Assembly (NCBI GenBank): GCA_022843465.1
Contig: JALHNO010000019.1
Location: forward strand, 1 to 64,000
DNA length: 64,000 nt
From: Pseudomonadota bacterium
GTDB lineage: Bacteria > Pseudomonadota > Gammaproteobacteria > Xanthomonadales > Ahniellaceae
Direction of reading: 5' to 3'
The notes under the pieces were generated by a model. The model made no database searches. It saw nothing but the letters and a program-made list of their open reading frames with translations, and was not told where the DNA came from. Each line of letters starts with the position of its first letter. The stretch's first letter is position 1. The position numbers and the translations under genes are program-made. Positions 35,804-46,520 of the stretch are shown here, in pieces.

Positions 35804-36015
35804 GCCAGACCCCCATCGTCAATCAGATCCGCAAGCTGCGCTTCGAGCACGGCGAAATGACCCAGGAAGCGCTGGCGAAAGCAACCGGCGTGACCCGCCA
35901 GACCATCATTGCCCTGGAAGCAGGTCGCTATGCGCCCTCGCTTGAACTGGCATTCCGGATTGCCCGCAGCTTCCGCCTGCGTGTCGAGGATGTCTTCCAA
36001 TGGCCGGATTCCTAG
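35800..36015 (+). CDS. Small XRE-family transcriptional regulator
   Basis: 71 residues, almost entirely one helix-turn-helix domain: [36 protein letters not shown]. The [17 protein letters not shown] recognition helix is that of the YgzD/YozG type, whose genes typically follow a membrane protein gene. It starts within the stop of the upstream gene (ATGA). Autoregulation at the promoter at 35118 is likely but inferred. Confidence 0.9.
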   Translation: MSQTPIVNQIRKLRFEHGEMTQEALAKATGVTRQTIIALEAGRYAPSLELAFRIARSFRLRVEDVFQWPDS

Positions 36016-36548
36016 CCCAGAGCTTGTGAGATGCACGCATCGACCTGCTCAGTCCGGTCGACTGCTTCAGCATTGCAGTGATGAACTCCATGCCTTGTTC
36101 CAGGACCATCCTGCGCAGACCGACATCGACGTCCGCCTGCGCCTCTAAGCGCAAGCGGCGGTCAACCATCACTGGCTGCCGGGTTGGGAAGCAATCGGCT
36201 GACGCTCCGGAAGCAGTCAGAACCGGAGATCTGCCCGCTGATGATCCCGTGTACGCAAACGTCAGGTCTGGACAGGAAATTCTGCAACCGTAGACTGAAT
36301 TCAGACTGCAGGCCTTGACGATCCCAGGCGAAGCCCTCACAGCACTGCAGCGTGCCCGGGTTGAAGCGCTGGAAACCATTGATTGCGCCGAAGCTGTATT
36401 CGGGCAGCTCGCTGCCAGGGACTGAACAACCTGGAAGCGAGCCGAGGGCATGCCCGCTTGTTCGGCTTCGCGATGACGGCGCAATGGCGAGTTCAGAGAT
36501 GCGGTAGCACCGGATCATGACGGCACAGGCAGTCTGTCGAAGCGCTAC
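36016..36548. other. Intergenic region, nothing recognised
   Basis: 533 bases between convergent genes. Frames of up to about 190 codons exist on the minus strand, but they lack ribosome sites and recognisable domains and look like chance open frames in GC-rich DNA. Confidence 0.4.
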
Positions 36549-38279
36549 TTACTGCTGCTCAAACGCGCCCGAGTCACAGGCAGCGGCGGGACGTGGCAAG
36601 CCACGCACATCCAGCGTGCTGCAGAAGGCAGTCTGACCGAAATTGACCTGCGGGCGCGGATTGCCGTCCTGATTCCATCCCAGTACCCGCTGGCTACCGC
36701 CATACGTGCCCAGGCTGATGGCGATCTGGGCATTGCTGCTGTACTGATCCAGGCCAGCACTGAACCCGCAATTGCCGGTGAACGGTCCGAGCACATTGCC
36801 GCCCTGGCTCGTCATCGTCCCGCTCTGGCTGTAGCAACTGTCGGCGCCAGCAATAAGGCTGTTGGCAATCGTGAATGGCTGACTGCCGCAAGTCGTGTGG
36901 TAGGCCTTGTGCAAGCTGCCGGGACCTGCACCACTGGCTTGACCATGGCCATCCGTGCTGACATGTACCAATGAGGTATTGCCGGTTGCGCTGATGGCTT
37001 CACCCTGCCCTTGCACCGACTGGTTGGCGTAGAACGAGCTGTCGCGCACCACATAGGACTGGCACTGATTCGCCACCGCGCCACCCCCCAGCTGGCTGCG
37101 GTTCTCATTGAAACTGGACCGGAGCACATCGACGACCCCGCGTACGCTGCCTGGCGCCGAGCCGATTTCCGATGACAATGCTCCACCCTGGCCGGCCGCA
37201 CTGATGTTGCCCTCGAAGGCGCTCTGCGAAATCAAGGCATCGACATCGCGCAGGGCGATCCCGCCACCGCTGGCTTCCGCGCGATTGCCATTGAACACCG
37301 CATGCTCGACATCCAGTCTGGTCTGGGAACCAGCGGACGCGAAGCGGCGCATCGAAAGCGCGCCGCCCTCTGCCAGGGCCAGGTTGTTCTCGAACAGCAG
37401 CTCGATACCGCTGGAGGCCGCGTAGAACCTTGCCGTACCAGCCCCGATCAACGCGACGGCACCGCCGGACTGCCCGGAGCTGTTGCCGCTGAATCGGGTA
37501 CCGGCGCCTTCGCTGCGCCACTCCAGTTTGAGCGGATAGAGACTGATGCCAATACCGTAAATGCCATACAGTGCACCGCCCGATTCGGTCGCAACATTGC
37601 TGACGACATCGACACCGTTGGCGGTGATGATGCTTTCACGACTGACAAAAATCGCCCCACCGAGTCGCGCCTGGTTGTTGCGCAGCGCGGCATTGGTCAG
37701 CGTCACGATGCTGGGATTGCCGGGCTGCCCGTTGAGGTAGATCGCGCCGCCTGCATAGTCGCTTGTGCACTCCTCGACCGCACTGTCCTCCAGCGTCAGA
37801 TCGCCCAGCTGCATGAAGATGCAGCCACCGTAGCTGCCACGTCCCCCCGAAAGCGTCAGCCGCGAAATATCGAACTGTACCGGTTGATTCACGATCCAGA
37901 CCTGATGCTTGTGCGGGATTGGCTGGTGCGGAATGGTCAGACCAGCGCGCCAGCGAATCCTGGTGAGTGCCGCCGAGCCACCAACCACCTCCAGGGTATC
38001 GGTCACCAGCAAGGCACCGGAACGGCCATCGGGCAGCGACTGTCCATCGTTGGTGCGCGTCAGCTCATACGTTTTTTTCGACAGCACGATGCGGTCCGCG
38101 CCAGCGCGGGCATTCGCGGCCAATACCGCCTGGCGCAATGAACAGCCTCCGCTGGGCCGACAACCGGGAAGCGTCACCACGTCGGGATTCGGATCATCGG
38201 TTCGGGTGACGATGTAGTCGGCCGCCGATGCGAACTGAACACTGACGCAGAGCGCGAAAAACATCATGGTCCGTTTCAT
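36549..38279 (-). CDS. Choice-of-anchor Q / polymorphic-membrane-protein-like secreted protein
   Basis: 576 residues from ATG 38279 with an AGGAG site and signal peptide (MMFFALCVSVQFASA). The N-terminus, YIVTRTDDPNPD and CSLRQAVLAANA, is the usual head of CSLREAI-type proteins. Many GGA[IL] and FxxN motifs follow (GGAIYLNGQ, GGAIFVSRES, FSGNSSGQSGGAV, FNGNRAEASGGGIAL), which form a parallel beta-helix. It ends CDSGAFEQQ, the typical terminal motif of choice-of-anchor Q proteins. Export to the surface is likely; adhesion or host or particle contact is inference. Confidence 0.85.
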   Translation of the reverse strand: MKRTMMFFALCVSVQFASAADYIVTRTDDPNPDVVTLPGCRPSGGCSLRQAVLAANARAGADRIVLSKKTYELTRTNDGQSLPDGRSGALLVTDTLEVVGGSAALTRIRWRAGLTIPHQPIPHKHQVWIVNQPVQFDISRLTLSGGRGSYGGCIFMQLGDLTLEDSAVEECTSDYAGGAIYLNGQPGNPSIVTLTNAALRNNQARLGGAIFVSRESIITANGVDVVSNVATESGGALYGIYGIGISLYPLKLEWRSEGAGTRFSGNSSGQSGGAVALIGAGTARFYAASSGIELLFENNLALAEGGALSMRRFASAGSQTRLDVEHAVFNGNRAEASGGGIALRDVDALISQSAFEGNISAAGQGGALSSEIGSAPGSVRGVVDVLRSSFNENRSQLGGGAVANQCQSYVVRDSSFYANQSVQGQGEAISATGNTSLVHVSTDGHGQASGAGPGSLHKAYHTTCGSQPFTIANSLIAGADSCYSQSGTMTSQGGNVLGPFTGNCGFSAGLDQYSSNAQIAISLGTYGGSQRVLGWNQDGNPRPQVNFGQTAFCSTLDVRGLPRPAAACDSGAFEQQ

Positions 38280-39019
38280 GCTGGATCTCCTGATCTGAAT
38301 GAATTGCGTTTGTCCAAAAGAAGTGAACTGCGCCCGCGCCGAGCCCGGACGCACAGGCCGGCAAGTCTCGCTTCATGGTTCCGAGGCCATCGAGTCCACC
38401 ATCCTGCTGCGCCTGGCTTTGCGAGTCCCATGCACCAGTAGATTTTCCTGTCACGCGACACTTAACGAGATTTGCGTCTGATCGGGGCCAACGACACTGC
38501 AAGGAATGCGGAGGAGTTCAGCAGCCTGCCGGCGAGGAGCCTGGTTTCGCTGGGGAGCAAGACGGGCGGACCGGCAACCGCGAGCCCGAAGCTGCGATGA
38601 AGCGGCGAGACAGCACAATCCGCGATGACCATGCCGAGGGCCCGGCAGATCAGCCGAAGTCGACTGCATTCCAGTCGGGCCGCTCGCTATTCGCTGGCGC
38701 CGAAGATTCTCCGGAAGTCCGGATTGCGCACAGAGATCCGTATCAAGAACTCAGCGGCTGCCCCAACCGACATCGAGGCGCTGCGATGTGCGGGCTGGCT
38801 CACTGAAGCCGGATGCAGCCGTCTACAAGCAGATTCGCTTCGGGTGTCCGCTTTCGTCCCTCCCCACCACGCGATCAGCTGCTCCGCTTCCTGGGTGCAC
38901 TCCAGTACTGCCGCAGTGAATCGGCGTGGCGGCCGCGCTGCGGTCGCAACCGCCAGAACGCAGGATGTGGTGGGCGCAGCGAACCGCATCGATCACGGCC
39001 GTACGCCACGGCCACTGAC
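38280..39019. other. Intergenic region, no supported gene
   Basis: 740 bases. It must contain the promoter of the choice-of-anchor gene near 38280-38400 (minus strand). Overlapping open frames on both strands have no ribosome site or domain. Confidence 0.4.
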
Positions 39020-40009
39020 CTACAGGATCCTGTGCCAGCGCGCACCATCGAAGTACGCCGCGCCACTGCGCCCGGCCATCAGCAGTACCTTGCCTCTTGC
39101 CGCCAGGGAGTCGCCGGGCCGGATGCCCTCCGGCAGCACAACCTGTTCGACGCCCTCCTTGCTGAAAATCCAGAATCCCGAGCCCGACGTCGCCCACACC
39201 CTGCCCTGGTAGGCGACCATGCTCTTGATTCTTGGACCGATCCTGCCGATCGATGGGGCGGACAAGGTCTGCCAACGACTGTCCGTGCCCAGATGGATAT
39301 TGCCGTTGCGACAGGCGACATAGACGCTGCCCGGATCGACGCAGCACAGTGCCACGATGTCGAAACCGGGATCCAGGCCGGTATCGCGATGGAACGGAAG
39401 CTTCTGTTCGGTCCAGACGCTACCGTCGAAGCGCCAGAGGTCGCCCCGAGCACCGCCTGCATAGATGCTGTCGTGGCGAACACCGGTAGCACAGCTGAAT
39501 CCGATCTCATCGCGCTCCCGCGACCCGCGCGGCACCGGCAGTCCGGCACACAGCGACTCCCAACTGTCCAGTCCGCTTCGCCGACACACCCCGCGATTGC
39601 CCTGGACCACATACACCTGCCCGTCGATGCTGAAGACGTCTCGAACCGCGCCGCGCAGGGGGCCATCGCGATGTTCGTGAATGCGCTCCTCAAACGCGGA
39701 GTACCCACTTCCCGCGACGAAGACCTGGCCGTCCATCGCGACCGCCACCAACTGCGGCATCGGCGATTCGGCCACCGCGCAGCGCATGACATCGATGTGT
39801 CGAAGAGTGCGAAATGCCCAACGTCTGGCCGGCTCGCGATCGGGAAAAAATACCGCGATACGGATCGCCTCGCGCAACGCGCCCTCCGCGGACGCGGATC
39901 CCGAGCCGAGTTCGTAGACATGCTCGGCCAGCAGATAGAAGTGCGTGTCGCTACGCACCGCGCAATCGCTGATCTCAAAGCCGCGCAATTGTTCGACGGG
40001 ATCGTTCAT
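39020..40009 (-). CDS. Cytoplasmic hypothetical protein, probably beta-propeller
   Basis: 329 residues from ATG 40009 (MNDPVEQLRGFEISDCAV). There is no signal peptide. Repeated strand patterns (VAVAMDGQVFVAGSGYSAFE, VFSIDGQVYVVQGNRG, SIYAGGARGDLWRFDGSVW, SVYVACRNGNIHLGTDSRW, MVAYQGRVWATSGSGFWIF, VLLMAGRSGAAYFDGARW) recur about every 45 residues and suggest a six- or seven-bladed propeller. No family name can be given. An upstream in-frame start at 40051 is possible. Confidence 0.65.
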   Translation of the reverse strand: MNDPVEQLRGFEISDCAVRSDTHFYLLAEHVYELGSGSASAEGALREAIRIAVFFPDREPARRWAFRTLRHIDVMRCAVAESPMPQLVAVAMDGQVFVAGSGYSAFEERIHEHRDGPLRGAVRDVFSIDGQVYVVQGNRGVCRRSGLDSWESLCAGLPVPRGSRERDEIGFSCATGVRHDSIYAGGARGDLWRFDGSVWTEQKLPFHRDTGLDPGFDIVALCCVDPGSVYVACRNGNIHLGTDSRWQTLSAPSIGRIGPRIKSMVAYQGRVWATSGSGFWIFSKEGVEQVVLPEGIRPGDSLAARGKVLLMAGRSGAAYFDGARWHRIL

Positions 40010-40334
40010 GAACTCAAGCACCTGCTGGCCCGGCGAAGCGCGCCCGTGCAATGACGGTACCGGCGGCCCGTTCGCTCGGGGTCATCGCCTAGCCGTCTTG
40101 CACCCGCAGACGGGGCAGCCAGTTCGTAGCGATATCCATCAAATTGCGACATGGCAGTACCCCTTCGTGATCCGTCATCAGAACGACAGATCGAAAATGT
40201 GATCACATCCTGGACATGGCAAACCATTTGCGGCAGGCAGCCTGGATGAAGCTGCGCAGCAGCGCAGTCCGAGCGGCGCTGCTGAGCAGCCGGGCGGTGC
40301 CCCTGAATCCACTTCTTGGCATCCGCGCTACGCG
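40010..40334. other. Intergenic region, nothing recognised
   Basis: 325 bases between two minus-strand genes, with an AT-richer stretch near 40185-40215 that could hold the promoter of the propeller-like gene. No gene seen. Confidence 0.4.
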
Positions 40335-40724
40335 CTATCGCTTCAGAACCCAAACATCACCGTGCATCGCGATCTCGCGGCACATGGCCTCCGCAACATG
40401 TACCCGGGCACCCTGGGTCGTCGAACATCGACAAGCCGCATCGGAGGCGACGCAGACGTACCGGGTACGACGCGGCGCAGGTTGGAGTGCACGTTGACGC
40501 GGATCGTCGGCCGGCGGGCTTTCCTTGATGGACGCGTCGGCGGGCAGCGTCTGCGCCATTGCTTGTGGAGGACCCACTGGAGGTGAACCGAGGTGTTCGA
40601 TCGCGGACGGGAAAAACACGGCCACGCCAATTGCCAGTTGCGCCGATACGGCGAGCACGCCAGCGCCGACCAGGAGCCAAGAATTGCGCGATGGAGCGCG
40701 CGCCTGCCGAACCTGCTTTGTCAT
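40335..40724 (-). CDS. Small single-pass membrane protein of unknown function
   Basis: 129 residues. A basic N-terminus (KQVRQARAPSRNS) precedes one transmembrane helix (WLLVGAGVLAVSAQLAIGVAVFF), so it should be inner-membrane with a periplasmic C-terminus. A proline-rich linker leads to a small domain with four cysteines (YVCVASDAACRCSTTQG, AEAMCREIA). A GAGG site lies upstream. Not recognised as a family. Confidence 0.6.
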   Translation of the reverse strand: MTKQVRQARAPSRNSWLLVGAGVLAVSAQLAIGVAVFFPSAIEHLGSPPVGPPQAMAQTLPADASIKESPPADDPRQRALQPAPRRTRYVCVASDAACRCSTTQGARVHVAEAMCREIAMHGDVWVLKR

Positions 40725-40875
40725 CCCGAGCCCTCAACATCCCCCGGCTCAATGACGAGCATAGCCGCGGGTGCCAGGGTGTGACAGCGGCGATTGCTGC
40801 TACCAGCGCGAAACTGACGGCAACCGCATTGGTGGCGACAACGGGATCGTTGTCCGCCACCAGCCGGCATCTGCC

Positions 40876-41172
40876 CTACTTCCTTCCCTGCCCCTTCGCC
40901 CGCAACCTCCGCATATCCTTGGGATCGCGGGTCAAGGGCCGATAGATTTCGACGCGATCGCCTTCGTTGAGCACGCTGGCGAGCGTGGCGGGGCGCGAGT
41001 AGATGCCAACGTTCTGATCGTTGACCTCGAAATCGCCGATGTGACGACGGATGCCGGAGGCTTCGATGGCGTCACCGAGCTTGCAGCCGGCGGGGACTTG
41101 CAGGCTCAGCAAATGCTGCCGCTCGGGCCAGGCGAACAGAACCTGCACGTTGATGGTGGTGGAGTCAGGCAT
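40876..41172 (-). CDS. rnfH: RnfH family protein (RatB)
   Basis: 98 residues with a ubiquitin-like beta-grasp fold: VQVLFAWPERQHLLSLQVPAG, the core IGDFEVNDQNVGIYSRPA, and the end DRVEIYRPLTRDPKDMRR typical of RnfH. Start ATG 41172 overlaps the end of ratA by 8 bases. The ratA-rnfH pair divergent from smpB is conserved in gammaproteobacteria. The molecular role of RnfH is not settled. Confidence 0.93.
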   Translation of the reverse strand: MPDSTTINVQVLFAWPERQHLLSLQVPAGCKLGDAIEASGIRRHIGDFEVNDQNVGIYSRPATLASVLNEGDRVEIYRPLTRDPKDMRRLRAKGQGRK

Positions 41173-41596
41173 CGAGTTGGCGCGCGGCGCGCGAGAAGTC
41201 CTCGACCATGCGATCGGCCAGGCCCTGGAAGCCCATAGCCAAGGCAGAACCAATCCAGCGACCGGCGAAATCGAAATCCAGTTCGAGTTCGATGCGGCAG
41301 CCGGCCTTGCCGAGTGCGCTGAACGACCAGCTGCCGCGCAGCTCGGAAAACGGGCCCTCGACCAGCTGCAATTCGATCCGCTCGGGGCGGGTGACGCGGT
41401 TGCGGGTGGTGAAGGCCGAGTTGAATCCGCCATAGTGCAGGTCCAGACGCGCGACCAGGTCCTCGCCGTCACGCTCCAGCACACGGGCATCGCGGCACCA
41501 GTCAAACTGTGCCGGATAACCCTCCACTTCATTGATCAGGTCGAATACCGGCAGCACCGGCCGGGCGATCAAGACACTGCGTGAAATCCTGCTCAA
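41165..41596 (-). CDS. ratA: RatA family SRPBCC protein (ubiquinone-binding, COQ10-like)
   Basis: 143 residues of the START/polyketide-cyclase fold: [33 protein letters not shown] at the start (quoted here only in part by motif: [12 protein letters not shown]), [16 protein letters not shown] in the middle, and an amphipathic C-terminal helix [12 protein letters not shown]. The family includes yeast Coq10, which binds ubiquinone, and E. coli RatA, reported to hinder 70S assembly. It is divergent from smpB with 78 bases between. Confidence 0.92.
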   Translation of the reverse strand: MSRISRSVLIARPVLPVFDLINEVEGYPAQFDWCRDARVLERDGEDLVARLDLHYGGFNSAFTTRNRVTRPERIELQLVEGPFSELRGSWSFSALGKAGCRIELELDFDFAGRWIGSALAMGFQGLADRMVEDFSRAARQLDA

Positions 41597-41674
41597 ACCT
41601 TCCCCCGGGCTGCAACGCTCGAACCGATAGCGGTTTCAGGCGACAATGCCATTGTATTAGACAAGGACCCGGCC

Positions 41675-42163
41675 ATGGCCAAGAAAACCGACAAGGATGA
41701 CCACAAGGGCACGATTGCGCTGAACAAGCGCTCGCGCCATGAGTACCACTTCGATGAACGCATCGAGGCCGGACTGGCCCTGCAGGGCTGGGAAGTGAAA
41801 TCGCTGCGCGCGGGCCGGGTGAACATCACCGATGGCTACGCAATCATCAAGAATGGCGAGGTGTTTCTGTTTGGCGCGCAGATCATGCCCCTGGGATCGG
41901 CATCCACCCACATCCATCCGGAAGAGCGCCGCACCCGCAAATTGCTGCTCAATCGCAAGGAAATCGATCGCCTGGTCGGTCAGGTCGAACGCAAGGGCTA
42001 CACCCTGATTCCGACCGCGATGTACTGGAAGGCCAATCGCGCCAAGATCGAACTCGGTCTGGCCCATGGCAAGAAGGAACATGACAAGCGCGATGCCGTG
42101 AAGGATCGCGAGTGGCAGATCGAAAAAGCCCGCACGATGAATGCGCGCAATCGGGATGCTTGA
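41675..42163 (+). CDS. smpB: SsrA-binding protein SmpB
   Basis: 162 residues, normal length. It binds tmRNA and delivers it to stalled ribosomes for trans-translation. Diagnostic stretches are present: [54 protein letters not shown], and the C-terminal tail [21 protein letters not shown] that enters the mRNA channel. It is followed by a cluster of palindromic repeats. The tmRNA gene is not in the window. Confidence 0.97.
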   Translation: MAKKTDKDDHKGTIALNKRSRHEYHFDERIEAGLALQGWEVKSLRAGRVNITDGYAIIKNGEVFLFGAQIMPLGSASTHIHPEERRTRKLLLNRKEIDRLVGQVERKGYTLIPTAMYWKANRAKIELGLAHGKKEHDKRDAVKDREWQIEKARTMNARNRDA

Positions 42164-42190
42164 GTAGAGGCATTCGGCGTCGTAGGTTTG

Positions 42191-42418
42191 ATCCCCTTTC
42201 CCGCGTGCGGGAGAGGGGATCTAGCGGGAACAGGGATCAAGCAGGGGCGATGCAGTGGGCCCTGGGTTCCCTTCTCCCGCTTGCGGGAGACAGGCCGAAG
42301 GCCGGATGAGGGTGGCGGGGGTAGCGTGTACGTCGAACCGTTCGGCAGTGAACGCAGATTTCCCTCACCCTGACCCTCTCCCGCAAGCGGGAGAGGGGAT
42401 CAAGCGGGAGAGGGGATC
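42191..42418. repeat. Cluster of REP-like palindromes
   Basis: Three related palindromes lie between smpB and the sulfotransferase gene. The core is CTCTCCCGCAAGCGGGAGAG (best copy within 42374-42397); the others are at 42191-42220 and 42271-42290 with small changes. A further half copy at 42404-42418 and the linked GGCCGAAGGCC hairpin (42293-42303) complete a typical bacterial intergenic repeat. It may terminate smpB transcription. Confidence 0.85.
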
Positions 42419-42451
42419 AGCACCGAGTATTCGGCAGCAGAGAGAACGCAT

Positions 42452-43210
42452 TCACCGCGCCGGTGACACCCGCAGCCGATGCCGATACAGCGCTTCGTAC
42501 CAGGGTCGCGCCTGGTCGGCGGCGCGCAAGGCGGCGGCGTCGTGCACGGGCGTGGCGGGATGTGCGGGCTCGAAACCGGTGGAACGCCAGACGGCATCGT
42601 ACCAATGCGGCGCCCAGACGCCATCGCTATCGCGCCGACCTGCGGGCCAGCTCAGCATGCGCGGCGTAAAATCGATCGCGAGCACGCCGCAGAGTGCACG
42701 CAGGTGTGCCTCGGGGGCGCCGAGGAATTCACGGGCATCGATGACGGGAGGCGCCTGACCAGTTTTTTGCGCTACCTGATCGAACAAGCGGGCTTCCTGC
42801 TCCAGCCCGATGTCCTCGGCACTGACCGTCGCCCGCGACTTGATGTAGGAGGCCACCACTTCGAGTGGATCGCGGATCAGAAAGACATTGCACAGCTGAA
42901 AAATCCACTCGCGCGCGATGTGATCGAGCAGATGATGGCTCATATGCTTCTGGTACCAGATCGGCGCGGCGTCGGGCACTGGTCCAGTCAGATCCGTAAC
43001 GACCTTGCGCCAATCTGTTTCGCCCTGCGCGATGACTTCATCCGCGCCAGGATGATCGCTGCCGGTGTGCGCCAGATAGTGCGCGTACAGGGGCTCATCG
43101 ACGACGGCGCAATCGTGGCGATTTTCCCAGGCGCGCATCATCGCAGTCGAAATATTGCGCGGACCGGACCACATCGCCAGGCGCAGTGGCTGCTCAGATG
43201 TGGGCTTCAT
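42452..43210 (-). CDS. Sulfotransferase-family protein
   Basis: 252 residues. The 5'-phosphosulfate loop-like motif MWSGPRNISTAMMRAW (residues 13-28) and the 3'-phosphate motif RDPLEVVASYIKSR are those of PAPS-dependent sulfotransferases, although no substrate can be given. Its start overlaps the stop of the class IV aminotransferase gene (ATGA), so the two are co-translated. The pair suggests a common pathway. A REP-like cluster follows the stop. Confidence 0.82.
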   Translation of the reverse strand: MKPTSEQPLRLAMWSGPRNISTAMMRAWENRHDCAVVDEPLYAHYLAHTGSDHPGADEVIAQGETDWRKVVTDLTGPVPDAAPIWYQKHMSHHLLDHIAREWIFQLCNVFLIRDPLEVVASYIKSRATVSAEDIGLEQEARLFDQVAQKTGQAPPVIDAREFLGAPEAHLRALCGVLAIDFTPRMLSWPAGRRDSDGVWAPHWYDAVWRSTGFEPAHPATPVHDAAALRAADQARPWYEALYRHRLRVSPAR

Positions 43211-44136
43211 GCGCGGGCGTCGCGCTCGGCGACATCACGCCGGACCAGGTCCTGATAGAGGGATTGCAGACGTTCAACCATGGGCCCGCGCCGGCCGTTG
43301 CCGAACACCCGACCATCGACCTCGCGCACCGGCACCACACCGGCGAAGGTGCCGGTGGTAAAGGCTTCGTCGGCACCATAGACATCGGTCAGGCTGAAAT
43401 TCCTTTCGAACACGGGGATGCCGGCCTCGCGACAGATCCGCAGGACATTCGCGCGGGTTATGCCGCCAAGGCAGTAGTCGCCGCTCGAGGTCCAGACCTG
43501 GCCGCGCCGTACGATGAAGAAATGCGTGGAATTGCAGGTTGCGACAAAGCCGTGCGGATCGAGCATCAGGGCCTCATCGGCGCCGGCGGTATAGGCCTGG
43601 ATGCAGGCGGTGATGCAATTGAGTTTGCTGTGGCTGTTGAGCTTCTGGTCCTGCACATCGGGATAGCCGCGCCGCACATGCACGGTGAACAGTTTGAGAC
43701 CGTGCTCAAGTGTCGATGCCAGCGCCGTCTTGTACTCCGGCAGAATGACGATGGTGGCGGGGCCGACGCAGACGCGCGGGTCCTGGTAAGGGGTGCGCTT
43801 GATGCCGCGGGTGATCATAAGGCGGATATGCACGCCATCCTGCATGGCGTTCTCGGCCAGGGTGGCATAGATCGCGCGGATGAGCTCGTCGCGGCTCAGG
43901 CCGATATCGACCATGATGGCGCGCGCGCCTTCGTAGAGGCGGTCCAGGTGCTGCTCAAGAAACAGCGGATGCCCGCCGACCACGCGCAAGCCTTCCCAGA
44001 CGCCATCACCCAGAACGAAGCCGGAATCGAACACCGATACCATGGCCTCGGCGCGGCGCCTGTAGGCACCATTGAGATAGATCAGGACCGATTCGTTGCG
44101 CTCGTCGGCAACAAAATCATGGGTACCGTGGGCCAT
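43207..44136 (-). CDS. Class IV aminotransferase (BCAT/D-amino acid transaminase fold)
   Basis: 309 residues from ATG 44136 with a GGAG site. Fold-type IV PLP enzyme: VSVFDSGFVLGDGVWEGLR near the start, Arg-rich substrate loop RLMITRG, PLP Lys in DQKLNSHSKLNCITA, and the phosphate-binding GGITRANVL. The usual E-x-x-x-N strand reads FVATCNSTHFFIV, that is, the Glu is replaced by Ala-Thr, a departure from IlvE. Substrate is therefore uncertain: branched-chain, D-amino acid or other. It is coupled to the sulfotransferase gene downstream. Confidence 0.85.
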   Translation of the reverse strand: MAHGTHDFVADERNESVLIYLNGAYRRRAEAMVSVFDSGFVLGDGVWEGLRVVGGHPLFLEQHLDRLYEGARAIMVDIGLSRDELIRAIYATLAENAMQDGVHIRLMITRGIKRTPYQDPRVCVGPATIVILPEYKTALASTLEHGLKLFTVHVRRGYPDVQDQKLNSHSKLNCITACIQAYTAGADEALMLDPHGFVATCNSTHFFIVRRGQVWTSSGDYCLGGITRANVLRICREAGIPVFERNFSLTDVYGADEAFTTGTFAGVVPVREVDGRVFGNGRRGPMVERLQSLYQDLVRRDVAERDARA

Positions 44137-44200
44137 TGCGATCTCCGTGTTCGCGAGCGCAAAGCATAGCGGGACGTGGGGATCGCTGGCAGTTGCGCGC

Positions 44201-44761
44201 TCAGCCGATGCCGAACAGGGCCAGCACTCCGAGCAGGGCAAAAATGGCAGCAGCGATCATGTGTACGGTCCGCATCGGCACGGCACGGGTGATGCGGTCG
44301 CCAAACAGGACGACCGGCGCATTGGCGAGCAGCATGCCGAGCGTAGTGCCGGCGACAACGGCAATCAGGGATGCGTACTGTGCGGCCAGCGCCACGGTGG
44401 CGACCTGGGTCTTGTCGCCCATTTCGGCAATGAAGAACGCGATCAGCGTCGTACCGAAAACGCCGAAGCGCGCCGAGGTGGCATCCGCTTCATCGAGCTT
44501 GTCGGGGATCAGAGTCCAGGCTGCCATCGCCAGAAACGAGAGGCCCAGTATCCATCGCATCATGGCCTCGCCGATCCAGGCATTGATCGATGCGCCGAGC
44601 AAGCCGGCAAGCGCGTGATTGGCCAGGGTCGCGATCAGGATCGCGACGATGATCGGACACGGGCGACGGAAGCGTGCTGCGAGCACGAGGGAGAGCAACT
44701 GGGTCTTGTCGCCCATCTCGGCGAGCGCGACCAGTCCAGTTGAAACGAGAAAGGCTTCCAT
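44201..44761 (-). CDS. TMEM165/GDT1-family cation transporter (Mn/Ca exporter type)
   Basis: 186 residues from ATG 44761 (GGAG upstream). Two homologous halves of three helices each carry the diagnostic EMGDKT motif (ALAEMGDKTQLLSLVLAARF and FIAEMGDKTQVATVALAAQY). Bacterial members such as MneA/MneP export manganese. I looked for a manganese riboswitch upstream and did not find one. Confidence 0.93.
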   Translation of the reverse strand: MEAFLVSTGLVALAEMGDKTQLLSLVLAARFRRPCPIIVAILIATLANHALAGLLGASINAWIGEAMMRWILGLSFLAMAAWTLIPDKLDEADATSARFGVFGTTLIAFFIAEMGDKTQVATVALAAQYASLIAVVAGTTLGMLLANAPVVLFGDRITRAVPMRTVHMIAAAIFALLGVLALFGIG

Positions 44762-45167
44762 CAAGTACTCCGGCCGGTGTGAAATCCAGTGACTGCGCGC
44801 CCCAGGTCAATCCGGAATCTTGTGGAGCGGAGCTTGCCCCGCTGTTCTCGCTCTGGTTGTGGCCATGGCGTCGAAACCAAAGCAAACTCGAAATCAAGAG
44901 CAGCGAGTAGGTCGGGTCCCGCGAAGCGGTACCCGACGTCGGAATGTCCGTAGCATCAACCTCCGCAACCACACCCGGAGCAACCGTCGCCACGCCGCTC
45001 CATGCTCACAAAAGAAATCGGCGAGACGGCTGCCCTTGATTTGATCTGGTGGTTTGAAAAGGATCAAAGGCAGCACGGCAAGCCACGCTCCATGCAATCC
45101 CCTCGGGGACAACCGCGACGGCAGAGCGCGCGCCGCGGGGCAAGCCAAGCTCCACGAATGCGCCAAC
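44762..45167. other. Intergenic region with palindromic repeats
   Basis: 406 bases between the GDT1 gene and serS (both minus strand). It contains an AGCGG-AGCTTGC-CCGCT repeat near 44824-44842 and the palindrome at 44911-44937. No gene was recognised. Confidence 0.5.
44911..44937. repeat. GTCGGGT palindromic repeat
   Basis: GTCGGGTCCCGC-GAA-GCGGTACCCGAC forms a stem of 7 + 4 pairs around one mismatch with a GAA loop. This type (GTCGGG...CCCGAC around a CGCGAAGCG core) is a common dispersed element in proteobacterial genomes. Confidence 0.6.
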
Positions 45168-46475
<1,308 letters not shown>

Positions 46476-46520
46476 TTATCGCGTGATGCCTCAGCGAACC
46501 GCAAACCGGCCGCGCCCCGC

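Noticed and set aside
36016-36548. Degraded gene on the minus strand
   Set aside because: Several overlapping frames exist but none resembles a known protein or has a start signal.
42464-43255. Plus-strand frame opposite the sulfotransferase gene
   Set aside because: The minus strand carries both PAPS-binding motifs and is coupled to the upstream aminotransferase gene.
44762-44900. Manganese (yybP-ykoY) riboswitch ahead of the GDT1-family gene
   Set aside because: GDT1/MneA genes often have one, but the conserved segments of that riboswitch are not seen here.
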